Assembly (NCBI GenBank): GCA_024226315.1
Contig: JAAELT010000458.1
Location: 55,650-119,649, forward strand
Length of the DNA: 64,000 nt
Origin: a bacterium
GTDB lineage: Bacteria > Acidobacteriota > Thermoanaerobaculia > Multivoradales > J023
Direction: 5' to 3'
Under the pieces are notes generated by a model. It made no database searches. It worked only from the letters and a program-made list of their open reading frames with translations, and was not told the origin of the DNA. Made by a program: the position numbers and the translations under genes. Below are positions 10,749-19,808 of the stretch, in pieces; positions within the stretch are counted from its first letter, which is position 1, and each line of letters begins with the position of its first letter.

Positions 10749-13700
10749 GTGAGTGTGAAACGGGACCGCGGAAACGAGCGCCGGGTCGCGGACGAGTCCC
10801 TGGGCGGCCTGTCGATCGACGAGCTCGCGGTGGAGGAGATCGCCATGACCTCGGTCGGCGGAGTGGCCCGGGTCCGTGCCGGGGCCGGAGAGTTCCTGGT
10901 GCGAGAGGGCGATCGACTCGCCAACGGCGAGGTCGAGGCCATCGACTTCTTCACGCCGGCCATCGCCTGGGCGAGGTTTAGACGACGCGTCTCCTCACCC
11001 CCGGGAGTCCCCTACCGCCCGATCGTATGGCTGCTTGCCGGAGAGCGCAAGAAGTCCGTTCGCCCGAGCTCGGGGGTGGAGGAGCCTGCGAATCTGGCGA
11101 TCGGAGAATCGTGGGTCTCGAGACTCGAGGTCCACCGGCTGGACGAGGAGCGGTTTCTCTGGAACGGGTTTCCGCCCTGGACCTGGGGGCTGACAGTCGA
11201 GGCGGCCCCGCGGCTGTTCATTCAGCTGTTCCAAGAGCCCGAGCCGCGCGCGCCGTCCGAGCTCCTGGAAACCGTCGTCGATCTGGTCGAAGGCGGCGGC
11301 GGGGAGACCTTGATCGGTACGGAGCCGGGTTTCGGCGATGTCTACTTTCGCTTCACCTCTCGCGAGAGCATCGTGCGCGCGGTCGCCGGCGAGCTGGGAG
11401 TAGCGGCTCCGCCCCTGCCGCCGCCGGTGCCGCCTCCTGTCTTCGGTCCGGTGGGGGTGATGACAGACGTATCTCTGTTCGAGTCGGCTGAGGCGGGGCC
11501 TGCCGCCGCGCGCCCTGAGGCCGCCAATGCCGATATCGAGACGATCGAGGCGCTCTTGGCGATGGACGAGGCGAACCCCGAAATGTACCTTTCCTACGAC
11601 CCGGCGAGGAGGCGCGACCCCTTTCGCGACCTGTCGGCGCGGCGATGGGAAGAAACACCGGATGAAGGATGGAGGCCGCGCGGTGTCGCCGGGCTGCTGA
11701 TCGACGATCTCGAGGTCGAAGGTTTGTTCATGACGCCTGGGGGCCCGGTGGCCGAGGTCAGCGCTTTCGGGGACAGGTCTTCCAGGGATACGTTCGCGCT
11801 GCGCGAGGGGCGCCAGTTGTGGGACGGTGACGTCGTGCGGATCGATTTTGGGCAGGGGGGCGTGGTCTTCAAGCAGGCGGTGATGGATCCGGCGGCGCTC
11901 CGGCCTTTTCGCGAGGTCGTCAAGACGGTCGATCCCCAATGGATCGGCTCGCCGGAGGGCTGCTCCCCGGAGGAGGGCTTTCCGGCGGCCGGCGTCCCGG
12001 CGGCCGGCGCTCCGGGGGTCCCGCGACTCACGATGACGCCGGCAACGGCCTCCGGAGCCCGGCGGAAAGTCATCGATCCGGTCGAGCTCTCCACGGTCAA
12101 CGAGATTCTCGCCCTCGAGGAGGTGGTGCTGAACCAGCCTGCGATCTACGATTACGATCCGGCAGGGCGGCGGGACCCACTTCGACCGCCACCGAACGCC
12201 GTCTTGCCCCGGGCGGAGGAGCCGACCGCGGAAACCGTGCCGTCGGCGCTGGCGGAGCTGACTTGCGGACGGTTGACCCAGGGCGCCGCCGACGATCTCC
12301 TGCAGGTGCTCGAGCGCGCCTCCCAGCGGCTGGAGCGCTATTTGTGGGACCGGCGGCTGGCACAGGGAACCTCCGGCCACCAGGGGGCCTGGGCTCGGCG
12401 CTATCTCGCGGACGTCGAGCGAGCGGCGAGCCAGGACCTGGCGCGACTGTTCGGCGACGAGCTGTCTCATCTCGAGTCGATCCGAGCAGCTCTCGACCCC
12501 CCTCCGGTCGAGATGTTCGCCCTCCTGGGAGACCTGAATCTGATCGCCGGGCGGTTGCCTGCGGCGGCCAAGTCTTACGGGATCGCGGAGCGGATCTCCC
12601 CCGCTTACGAGCCGCTTTGCGGTCGTTTGTACGACGGCAAGCTCTACGGCGCAGAAAGCTTTCGCGCCTTCGAACCCGGCGGTGGCTCAGGCTGGCATTC
12701 GCTGACCGGATACCTCCTCGCCTGGGATCTCGACTCCCAGCGGGTCCAGGAGCGCTACCTCCTGCCCGATCTGCCGGAGGCCTTCGCCGCCGAGGGCGAG
12801 GCGCTCGAGATCTCCATCACCGGAGCCGACAGCGTCCGGCTGGTCGGGGGGCGCCTCGAGCCGCAGGCCAGAGTGCTCGCCGACCTGTTCACGCGCCCGG
12901 CGGCGATCTGGAACAGCGTGATTCCGGCGATGAATTTCGTCGCTCTGGGCTACCGAGATTTGGGATCTCCGTTCGCGGTCCGCCAACGGATCGAGGATTG
13001 GCTTCCCGTCACCCTGCCCGAGCTCGAGAAGGCATTGCGCGCGGCGGCGGACCGCGATCCGACCCAACCGTGGCATGCGTTCTGGCTCGGCCAGACCCTT
13101 TGGGCGCAGGGACGCTTCGAGGAGGCCGAGACTCTGTGGCAAGACGTCTGGGGCGGCGCCCCGAAAGTGACGCCCTATTATGAGCTCCTGTGGATGGCGG
13201 CCTTCCATGAGACCTACGGCCAGCCCGAGTGGGCCGACCGCGGCTTCGACCATGCCCTGGAAGCGCGTCGCGGCCTCGGCGCACCCATCTTCTCCAGCCG
13301 CCCGGTCGAGCGAGGGATCAATGCCGCTGCTTCCTGGTTGGGAGCCGGACTTCGGGGCGATTCCGAGCGGCGCTATCTCTGGTGGCGCCGGCAGCGGCAG
13401 ATCTCCGGGCAGGCGGCGGGCGATGCCTTCAGCGCCGCCCTGTGGGCCGACTTCTTCGAGCGCCGGGGAGATCGGCAGGGCTACCGCAGCGCGATTGTCG
13501 AGCTGGAGCGGGCTCGGGCGTACCCCTTCGATCCCAAGACCGCCAGTGCCTGGCTCGATTACTCTCTCTATCTGACGGTCGCCGCCGCGGCGATGCTCTT
13601 CGCCCAGCTGGCGGTGCTTGGTGGCCGGCTGGTCTGTAGACTGAAACTGCGCCGGCTGAAACTGCGCCGGCTGAAACTGCGCCGGCTGAAATGGCGGGGA

Positions 13701-14546
13701 AGAGCGGTACCGGTGATCGCCCTGCGCTCCGGCCGGGACTTGCTGATCGCCCTGCTGGCTCTCTATGTCGCGCTCTCGTTGTCGGTCCTGGCCGCCTCCC
13801 ACGTGGTCTATCTCAGAACGCTGCCGTTCGAGCCCGGCGACGTGGTCTCCGGCGAGCAAGGGGCGGCCGAGAAAGGGCAAGCGACCTACGAAGAGAGATT
13901 TTGCCTCACCGGCACGGATCTGCTGCGCGCCTGGCTCACGACCGGCGTCGTCAGACCCGCGACCGCGGGGCATGGGCCGCTGATCGCTCGGGTCCAGGAG
14001 CTCAGGAGCCGTTCGGCGATGATGAAAACCCTGCTGGTTGCCGCTGCGATCGCCGCGATGTTCGTGGTCGCTCTGCCCGCCGGAGTGCTGCTGGCATGGC
14101 GGCGGGCGAGAGACCTGGTGACGAGATGGATCCCCGGTGCCTCGCTGGTCAGAGCGGGGGCTCGTCTGAGGGGCTATCTGGCGTTCGGACTCTTTGTCTT
14201 CGCCATGGTTCCCCTCACCTGGCTGGCCTCGGCCAGAGCCTGGGGAGCCGTGCCGGCGCCGGGCCTGGTGTCGGCCAACTTTCTTCTCCATCCGGGCTTG
14301 CAGGAGCCGTTGTTACCGCCTTCCGCGCCGGACAAGCGTCCGATGGGTGCCTCGGGTGGTGTCGGAGGCCGAAGCGATTTCGAGCGTCTGCACACGGAGA
14401 GCTTTGCAAGCCTGCTTTGGTCTTATCCTGCTTCTGGGCTTTTCTGGTCGCTGGTGGCGTGCGCCCTGGCGACCTCCCTGTTGGCCCATGGTATCCGGTT
14501 GCGGCAGCTCGGATCGGCCACTCGTCGTCATTTGCCCACCGCTTGA
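10749..14546 (+). CDS. Large PilP-like/TPR/multi-pass membrane protein
   Basis: A 1265-aa protein of unusual architecture. Near residues 15-75 and again at 310-370 there are beta segments of the PilP kind (SVGGVARVRAG... VREGDRLANGEVEAIDFF and TPGGPVAEVSAFG... LREGRQLWDGDVVRIDF), and two copies of the PilP-type signature YDPARRRDPF and YDPAGRRDPL. The middle part (about 580-930) is helical and TPR-like (AFWLGQTLWAQGRFEEAETLW). The last third has about five hydrophobic segments near nucleotides 13560, 13740, 14030, 14175 and 14430. GTG start at 10749. No intact homologue is recognised; a role with the upstream PilN-like protein in a pilus or secretion platform is inferred from the motifs and order. 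Confidence 0.6.
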   Translation: MSVKRDRGNERRVADESLGGLSIDELAVEEIAMTSVGGVARVRAGAGEFLVREGDRLANGEVEAIDFFTPAIAWARFRRRVSSPPGVPYRPIVWLLAGERKKSVRPSSGVEEPANLAIGESWVSRLEVHRLDEERFLWNGFPPWTWGLTVEAAPRLFIQLFQEPEPRAPSELLETVVDLVEGGGGETLIGTEPGFGDVYFRFTSRESIVRAVAGELGVAAPPLPPPVPPPVFGPVGVMTDVSLFESAEAGPAAARPEAANADIETIEALLAMDEANPEMYLSYDPARRRDPFRDLSARRWEETPDEGWRPRGVAGLLIDDLEVEGLFMTPGGPVAEVSAFGDRSSRDTFALREGRQLWDGDVVRIDFGQGGVVFKQAVMDPAALRPFREVVKTVDPQWIGSPEGCSPEEGFPAAGVPAAGAPGVPRLTMTPATASGARRKVIDPVELSTVNEILALEEVVLNQPAIYDYDPAGRRDPLRPPPNAVLPRAEEPTAETVPSALAELTCGRLTQGAADDLLQVLERASQRLERYLWDRRLAQGTSGHQGAWARRYLADVERAASQDLARLFGDELSHLESIRAALDPPPVEMFALLGDLNLIAGRLPAAAKSYGIAERISPAYEPLCGRLYDGKLYGAESFRAFEPGGGSGWHSLTGYLLAWDLDSQRVQERYLLPDLPEAFAAEGEALEISITGADSVRLVGGRLEPQARVLADLFTRPAAIWNSVIPAMNFVALGYRDLGSPFAVRQRIEDWLPVTLPELEKALRAAADRDPTQPWHAFWLGQTLWAQGRFEEAETLWQDVWGGAPKVTPYYELLWMAAFHETYGQPEWADRGFDHALEARRGLGAPIFSSRPVERGINAAASWLGAGLRGDSERRYLWWRRQRQISGQAAGDAFSAALWADFFERRGDRQGYRSAIVELERARAYPFDPKTASAWLDYSLYLTVAAAAMLFAQLAVLGGRLVCRLKLRRLKLRRLKLRRLKWRGRAVPVIALRSGRDLLIALLALYVALSLSVLAASHVVYLRTLPFEPGDVVSGEQGAAEKGQATYEERFCLTGTDLLRAWLTTGVVRPATAGHGPLIARVQELRSRSAMMKTLLVAAAIAAMFVVALPAGVLLAWRRARDLVTRWIPGASLVRAGARLRGYLAFGLFVFAMVPLTWLASARAWGAVPAPGLVSANFLLHPGLQEPLLPPSAPDKRPMGASGGVGGRSDFERLHTESFASLLWSYPASGLFWSLVACALATSLLAHGIRLRQLGSATRRHLPTA
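13641..13700 (+). repeat. In-frame 15-bp tandem repeat (LKLRR)
   Basis: The 15-bp unit CTGAAACTGCGCCGG occurs three times exactly (13641-13685) and a fourth time with changes. It encodes LKLRR repeats directly after the first membrane segment of the large PilP-like protein, giving a very basic amphipathic cytoplasmic stretch. Such an array is prone to copy-number change by slippage. Confidence 0.95.
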
Positions 14547-14577
14547 CAACCGCCCTCCCTGCTGACAGATTGCCTTC

Positions 14578-14745
14578 GACAGGTCAGTCGGTTGAGGCCG
14601 CTCCGGACGCAGGGAAGAGGAGTGAAAATCTCCCGCCGCCCCGCGACTGTGATCGTGACGAAAGCCGCAGACGCCACTGTCGATGCCGCCAGGCGCGATG
14701 GGAAGGCGCGGTGAGTAGGTCGAACGAGAGCCAGGATACCTGGTC
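14578..14745 (+). promoter_or_regulatory. Cobalamin (B12) riboswitch
   Basis: The leader of the btu operon has the conserved blocks of the cobalamin riboswitch in order: GGTCAGTCGGTTGAGG near 14582, GGGAAGAGGAGTGAAAATCTCCC, the block CCGCCCCGCGACTGTGATCG, and the B12 box AGCCAGGATACCTGG near 14729-14743. Adenosyl- or methylcobalamin binding should lower expression of the downstream uptake genes. The location directly upstream of btuB is the classical one. Ends are approximate. Confidence 0.95.
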
Positions 14746-14766
14746 CGGTAGCTTAGGTAGACCTGA

Positions 14767-14782
14767 TTTCCCGCGGGGGAAA
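14767..14782 (+). promoter_or_regulatory. Hairpin next to the btuB ribosome-binding site
   Basis: TTTCCC-GCGG-GGGAAA forms a perfect 6-bp hairpin whose 3' arm overlaps the first A residues of the AAGGAG ribosome-binding site (14781-14786) before the ATG at 14793. It is placed to act as the expression platform of the riboswitch by masking the ribosome-binding site. No U tract follows, so transcription termination is less likely. The mechanism is inferred. Confidence 0.5.
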
Positions 14783-14792
14783 GGAGCCCAAC

Positions 14793-16658
14793 ATGAAAAC
14801 TCGAAGGATCGCTGCATGCGCCGTGGCCGCGCTGGCCGTGGTCACTCTGCAGGCGCAGGAGGCAGACCCGGTAGACGAGACGCCTGCGGTGACGACAACG
14901 GTCGAGGAGCGGATCGTCGTCACCGCCGACCGGCTCGAGAAGTCGCCCCGTGAAGTGGGCAGCTCGGTGACCGTGATCACCGCCGAGGAGATCGAGCTCA
15001 AGCGCAAGTCGTCGGTCGCCGAGCTGCTGCGCTCGGTGCCCGGGGTCGAGGTGGTGCGCGGCGGCGGACCGGGGCAGGTGACCAGCGTGTTCATCCGCGG
15101 CGGCAACTCGTCGCACACCCTGGTGCTGCTCGACGGCGTCCGCGTCAACGGCCCGACCACCGGCGCGTTCGACTTCGCCAACCTGGCGGCCGATCAGGTC
15201 GAGCGCATCGAGGTGGTGCGGGGGCCGCAGAGCACCCTCTACGGCTCCGAGGCGGTGGCCGGCGTGATCAGCATCTTCAGCAAGGCGGGCGCCGAGGGGC
15301 TGCGCTTCTCGGGGCTCGCCGAGGCCGGGGAGCTCGGCACGACGCGGTTTCGCGCCGGGGTTTCCGGCGGCCGGGACCGCTTCGACTATGCAGTCACGGT
15401 CTCGGACGAACAGACCGATGGCGTGTCGTCGGCGTCGAAGCGCGCCGGCAACCGGGAGCAGGACCCCTACGAGAACCTGACGGCCACCGCGCGGTTGGGC
15501 TTTGGTTTCTCGGACGAAGGCGAGGTGAACCTGAGCCTTCGCTACTTCGACTCCGAGGTCGCCAATGACGGCTTCGATTTCCTGCTCGGGCCGGTCGACG
15601 ACCTGAACCGGATCCAAACCCGCGACGGCCTGACGGCGAGCCTGACGGTGCGCGAGCAATTCGGGCCGCGCTGGCGGCAGTCCTTCGTTCTCGGCTGGAA
15701 CGACGAGGAGCTGGCGGGGATCGACCCGGACGACACGTTCTCCAACTTCACGGTCGAAAACCGCTCTTTCGAGATCACCAGCCAGTCGGACGTCTCGCTG
15801 GCGGAGAACGACGTGCTCACCCTCGGCTTCGCCTACGACGAGCGCGAAGGAGGCAGCGTCGGCAACTTCGACGAGAAAGTCGACATCCTCTCGGCCTTCG
15901 TCCAGAACGTGTGGTCGTGGGAAGACCGCTTCCACCTGACGGCCGGCGCGCGCCACGATGACCACTCCCACTTCGGCGGCGAGACCACTTATCGCCTGAG
16001 CACCACCTGGAGCCTGGGCTCGGGAACCCGGCTGCACGGTACCTACGGCACCGGTTTCAAGGCGCCGACGCTGAACGATCTGTTCTTCCCGTTCTTCAGC
16101 AATCCCGACCTGAAACCTGAAACCAGCGAGAGTTACGACTTCGGCGTCGAGCAGTCCTGGGGCGAGGACCGCTGGAGCCTCGACGTCACCTGGTTCGACA
16201 CCGACTTCGAAGACCTGATCGCGTTCTCGTTCGTCACCTTCACGCCGCAGAACACGGCCGAGGCCACGTCGTCGGGGCTCGAGGTGACGTTCGAGTACCG
16301 TCCGGGGCCCTCGTTCCACCTGGCGGGGTCGCACACGATCAATGACACCGAGGATCGCGCCACCGGCTTGCAGTTGGCCCGCCGGCCAGAGAACCGCAGC
16401 ACGCTGGACCTCTACTTCCGGCCCCATCCGCGCCTCTCGGGCAGCGCCAGCCTGATCGTGGCCAGCGACCGGATCGACTCGGACGGCAGCGAGATGGACG
16501 ACTACGAGCGGCTCGATCTGTCGCTCAGCTACCGGCTGCGCGAGGGCGTCGAGCCCTACCTGCGGGTCGAGAACCTGCTCGACGACGAGTACGAGGAAGT
16601 GCGCGGCTTCACCTCCCCCGGCTCGGTGGTGGTGGTCGGCCTCGGTCTGAAGTACTGA
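14793..16658 (+). CDS. btuB: TonB-dependent vitamin B12 receptor (BtuB-like)
   Basis: A 621-aa outer-membrane receptor. After a signal peptide ending in LQAQ comes a TonB-box-like stretch (ERIVVTADRLEKSP), the plug domain (GSSVTVITAEEI, LLRSVPGVEVVRGGGPGQVTSVFIRGGNSSHTLV pattern, IEVVRGPQSTLYGSEAVAGVI) and a long beta-barrel ending LENLLDDEYEEVRGF and a terminal aromatic Tyr. The plug motifs are those of BtuB and related small TonB receptors. The cobalamin riboswitch in front and the btuF-btuC-btuD genes behind make B12 or another corrinoid the likely substrate. AAGGAG ribosome-binding site, 6 nt from the ATG. The stop overlaps the next start (TGATG). Confidence 0.93.
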   Translation: MKTRRIAACAVAALAVVTLQAQEADPVDETPAVTTTVEERIVVTADRLEKSPREVGSSVTVITAEEIELKRKSSVAELLRSVPGVEVVRGGGPGQVTSVFIRGGNSSHTLVLLDGVRVNGPTTGAFDFANLAADQVERIEVVRGPQSTLYGSEAVAGVISIFSKAGAEGLRFSGLAEAGELGTTRFRAGVSGGRDRFDYAVTVSDEQTDGVSSASKRAGNREQDPYENLTATARLGFGFSDEGEVNLSLRYFDSEVANDGFDFLLGPVDDLNRIQTRDGLTASLTVREQFGPRWRQSFVLGWNDEELAGIDPDDTFSNFTVENRSFEITSQSDVSLAENDVLTLGFAYDEREGGSVGNFDEKVDILSAFVQNVWSWEDRFHLTAGARHDDHSHFGGETTYRLSTTWSLGSGTRLHGTYGTGFKAPTLNDLFFPFFSNPDLKPETSESYDFGVEQSWGEDRWSLDVTWFDTDFEDLIAFSFVTFTPQNTAEATSSGLEVTFEYRPGPSFHLAGSHTINDTEDRATGLQLARRPENRSTLDLYFRPHPRLSGSASLIVASDRIDSDGSEMDDYERLDLSLSYRLREGVEPYLRVENLLDDEYEEVRGFTSPGSVVVVGLGLKY

Positions 16659-17914
16659 TGCTCCGCCTCGCCGCGCTTCTGGCGTCGGTCCTGATGCTGC
16701 TGGCTGCTTGCGGCCGTCAGCCTCAGGAAGGAGCGCCGGCCGCCGAGGCCGACCCCAAGCCCGCCCTGGAGGTCGAGGCCGGGGCAGGCAATCCCCAGAT
16801 CTGCGTCGACAGCTACGATCCCGCGGTCGACTACTTTCCCGATAAGGCCGTCCCAACCCACGCGCGGCAGCTCCGGGTCGAATACTTCCGGCACTACAAG
16901 ATGGTGACCCTGCGCGAGCCGTGGCACCGGGCCGGTCGCGAGCTGTCGTATCTGCTGGTGCAGTGCGGCACTCCCAGGCCCGAGGGGTTCGACGGCGTGA
17001 CGGCGATCGAGATCCCCGTCCGCACGGTGATCACCACCTCGACCACCGAGTTGCCGCACGTCGTTCAGCTCGGCCTGGTCGACCGCCTGGTGGGGCACGA
17101 CGAATTCGACTGGGTCAGCTCGCCGGAAGTCCGCCGACGGATCGACGCCGGGGAGATGGTCGAGGTGGGCAGCGCGCCGTCGTTCGACGTCGAGCGGATC
17201 GCCGCGGCGCAAGCCGACCTGTTGCTCGTCGACAGCTTCGGGGACCCGGGGCTCGCCTCCCTGGGCAAGCTCGATGAGGTCGGCGTGCAGGTAGCGCTCG
17301 CGCCCTCGTTCCTGGAGACCACCGCTCTGGGCCGGGCGGAGTGGATCCTCTACACGTCGCTGTTTTTCAACCGTGAGCACCGAGCACGCGAGGCTTTCGC
17401 CGAGGTCGAGCGAGAATATGCCCGCATCGCCGGTAAGGTACGCGCCAGCGTTGGCGGGCACCGTCCAGGCGAGCACCGGCCGACGGTGCTCACCGGCGCT
17501 CCGATTGGCGACGTCTGGCACGTGCCGGGCGGCGGCAGCTACTTCGCGTTGCTGCTCGCCGACGCCGGCGCCGAATACCTGTGGGCCGGCGATCCGTCCA
17601 CCGGCAGTCTGCCGCTCGGCCTCGAGAGCGTTTTTGAGCGTGCCCTTTCCGCCGAGATCTGGCTGCACCCCTCAACGCTCGCGGACCTCGCTCAGGTCCG
17701 CGCTTACGACGAGCGTTTCGTCCGGCTGGCGGCCTTCCGCGACCGCCGGGTGTTCAACAACGACGCCCGGCTCAACGAGCACGGCGGCAACGACTACTGG
17801 GAGACCGGCACCTTCCGCGCTGACCTGGTGCTCGCCGACCTGGTCGAGATCTTCCATCCGGAGGTGCTCGACCATCAGCTGGTATTCCACCGGCGGCTGG
17901 CGGAAGGAGGCTAG
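16658..17914 (+). CDS. btuF: Cobalamin ABC transporter substrate-binding lipoprotein (BtuF-like)
   Basis: A 418-aa lipoprotein with a clear lipobox (LMLLAAC, Cys near residue 21). It has the two-lobed helical-backbone binding protein pattern of the BtuF/FhuD class: RTVITTSTTELPHVVQLGLVDRLVGHDEFDW, IAAAQADLLLVDS, GGGSYFALLLADAGAEYLW and a C-terminal ETGTFRADLVLADLVEIFHPE. It is longer than E. coli BtuF (about 270 aa), with an N-terminal extension that includes HARQLRVEYFRHYKMVTL. Related long forms are annotated as iron- or cobalamin-binding. The riboswitch and the adjoining btuB, btuC and btuD favour corrinoid. It would deliver the ligand in the periplasm to BtuCD. Confidence 0.87.
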   Translation: MLRLAALLASVLMLLAACGRQPQEGAPAAEADPKPALEVEAGAGNPQICVDSYDPAVDYFPDKAVPTHARQLRVEYFRHYKMVTLREPWHRAGRELSYLLVQCGTPRPEGFDGVTAIEIPVRTVITTSTTELPHVVQLGLVDRLVGHDEFDWVSSPEVRRRIDAGEMVEVGSAPSFDVERIAAAQADLLLVDSFGDPGLASLGKLDEVGVQVALAPSFLETTALGRAEWILYTSLFFNREHRAREAFAEVEREYARIAGKVRASVGGHRPGEHRPTVLTGAPIGDVWHVPGGGSYFALLLADAGAEYLWAGDPSTGSLPLGLESVFERALSAEIWLHPSTLADLAQVRAYDERFVRLAAFRDRRVFNNDARLNEHGGNDYWETGTFRADLVLADLVEIFHPEVLDHQLVFHRRLAEGG

Positions 17915-18976
17915 GTGAGCGCCGTGAGCCGGCGAAGAGGTCTCGGCAAGGGCGTCGGTCTCGCCGTCCTCGGAGCGGCCACGATGGCATGCTTCCTCGC
18001 CAGTCTGGCCTCCGGCTCGGTGGCGATCCCGCTGTCGGAAGTGGCGGCCATCCTGGCCGGGAGCGAGGTCGAGCGTGCCTCCTGGACGCAAATCGTGCTC
18101 CAGTTCCGGCTACCCAAGGCGCTCACTGCCGCTCTCGCCGGCGCCGCGCTGGCGGTCAGCGGCCTGTTGATGCAGACTCTGTTTCGCAATCCCCTGGCCG
18201 GGCCCTACGTGCTCGGCGTCAGCGCCGGCGCCAGCCTGGGCGTGGCGGTGGTGGTGCTCTCGGTCGGCGCCGGTGCGTCGCGGCTGCTGGCCGGCTTCGG
18301 CCTGGCAGGCGACCTCGCCCTGGTGGTCGCCGCCAGCCTTGGGGCCGGAGCGGCCCTGGCGCTGGTGATGGCCGCCGCCCGCCGTGTCTCGACGCTGACG
18401 CTGCTGATCCTGGGCGTGCTGTTCGGCTACGCCACCAGCGCCCTGGTGACGGTGCTGATCCATTTCAGCCTCGCCGAGCGCATCCAGTCGTACCTGGCCT
18501 GGACCTTCGGCAGTTTCGGCGGAGTCACCTGGAGCCAACTGCGGGTGTTGGCGCCGGTACTCGTCGCCGGGCTGGCGCTGGCGATGGCTACGTCCAAGCC
18601 GCTCAACGCCCTGCTCCTGGGCGAGAGCTACGCCGGTTCGATGGGGGTTTCGGTGGCGCGCTCGCGGTTCCAGGTGCTGGGCGCGACAGCGCTTCTGGCC
18701 GGCGCGGTGACAGCGTTCTGCGGGCCGATCGGCTTCCTCGGCATCGCCGTGCCGCACCTGGTGAGGAGTCTCTTTCGCTCCGCCGATCACCGGCTGCTGA
18801 TCCCCGCCTCGGTGCTGGCCGGGGCGCTCGTCGCCCTGCTCTCCGATCTGGTGGCGCAGCTGCCGGGCAGTCAGGCGGTGCTGCCGCTCAACGCGGTGAC
18901 GGCGCTCGTCGGCGCGCCGGTGATCGCCGTGGTGATCCTCCGTCGCCGATCGCTCGAGGAGTCCTTCGGCCGATGA
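17915..18976 (+). CDS. btuC: Cobalamin ABC transporter permease (BtuC/FecCD family)
   Basis: A 353-aa FecCD-family permease with about ten membrane segments. Family motifs include RLPKALTAALAGAALAVSGLLMQ, NPLAGPYVLGVSAGAS, the cytoplasmic coupling region, and the C-terminal GPIGFLGIAVPHLVRSLF plus NAVTALVGAPVIAVVILRR. It forms the dimeric inner-membrane channel for the corrinoid delivered by the upstream binding protein. It starts at GTG 17915 directly after the btuF stop, with GGAGG within the end of btuF as ribosome-binding site. The stop overlaps the ATG of the ATPase gene (ATGA). Confidence 0.93.
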   Translation: MSAVSRRRGLGKGVGLAVLGAATMACFLASLASGSVAIPLSEVAAILAGSEVERASWTQIVLQFRLPKALTAALAGAALAVSGLLMQTLFRNPLAGPYVLGVSAGASLGVAVVVLSVGAGASRLLAGFGLAGDLALVVAASLGAGAALALVMAAARRVSTLTLLILGVLFGYATSALVTVLIHFSLAERIQSYLAWTFGSFGGVTWSQLRVLAPVLVAGLALAMATSKPLNALLLGESYAGSMGVSVARSRFQVLGATALLAGAVTAFCGPIGFLGIAVPHLVRSLFRSADHRLLIPASVLAGALVALLSDLVAQLPGSQAVLPLNAVTALVGAPVIAVVILRRRSLEESFGR

Positions 18977-19788
18977 GCCGGGTACCGGTGCTCGCCGCGC
19001 ACGAGCTCTCCGCTGGCTACGGCGGCCGGCGGCCCCGGACCGTGCTGAGCCGCGTCTCGGTCCGGGTCGAGCGCGGTGAGCTGGTGGCCGTGCTGGGTCC
19101 CAACGGCGCCGGCAAGTCGACCCTGCTGCGCACCCTGGTGGGCATGCAGCCGCCGTTGGCGGGCCGGGTCGAGCTTCTCGGACGCGGCCTCTCGGCGCTG
19201 TCGCCGCGACAGCTGGCCCGGCGTCTCGGTGTCGTCCTGCCGGAGCGGGTGGTGCCCGGCATGCTGTCTGCATACGATCTGGTGGCGCTCGGGCGTTATC
19301 CTCATACCGGTTGGTCGGGGGCTCTGGGGCCGGAAGACGCCGAGGCGGTCGATCGGGCGATGCAGTCGGTCGGCGTCTCGCGTTTCGCCGGTCGCGAAGT
19401 CGCCGCCCTGTCGGACGGTGAACGCCAGAAGGTGATGATCGCCAGGGCGCTGGCACAGGAACCGAAGCTGCTGATCCTCGACGAACCGACAGCCTTTCTC
19501 GATCTGCCCGGAAGGATCGAGGTCACCCATCTGCTCGCCGACTTGACGCGGCGAGACGACGCCGGACGTTCTGTCCTGCTGTCGACTCACGACCTCGATC
19601 TGGCCTTGCGGGTCGCGGATCGTGTCTGGCTGTTGGACCTGAAGGGTCGTCTACGCGGCGGCGCGCCCGCGAGCCTGATCCGGGAGGGCGCATTCCAGGC
19701 CGCTTTCGACAACCAGGAGCTGACCCGATACCTGCCGGACCCGGAGGGGCTCCAGCACTCTCAGACCACCTTGCCGGGTACCGGCTAA
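18973..19788 (+). CDS. btuD: Cobalamin ABC transporter ATPase (BtuD-like)
   Basis: A 271-aa ABC ATPase that powers the BtuC channel. Walker A is GPNGAGKST, the Q loop lies near VVLPERV, the signature is LSDGERQKVMIARALAQ, Walker B is LLILDEPTAFLDLP, and the H-loop is LSTHDLD. The signature has D instead of G at the third position (LSDGE), as in several FecE/BtuD-like ATPases. The ATG at 18973 overlaps the btuC stop. The reading frame stays open further upstream inside btuC but that part is not conserved. Confidence 0.92.
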   Translation: MSRVPVLAAHELSAGYGGRRPRTVLSRVSVRVERGELVAVLGPNGAGKSTLLRTLVGMQPPLAGRVELLGRGLSALSPRQLARRLGVVLPERVVPGMLSAYDLVALGRYPHTGWSGALGPEDAEAVDRAMQSVGVSRFAGREVAALSDGERQKVMIARALAQEPKLLILDEPTAFLDLPGRIEVTHLLADLTRRDDAGRSVLLSTHDLDLALRVADRVWLLDLKGRLRGGAPASLIREGAFQAAFDNQELTRYLPDPEGLQHSQTTLPGTG

Positions 19789-19808
19789 AACGATAGGTTT
19801 GATTCACC

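Noticed and set aside
14313..16856. An 847-codon minus-strand frame opposite btuB
   Set aside because: It is a shadow of the btuB and upstream genes, with no domain, no plausible start context, and it crosses the riboswitch.
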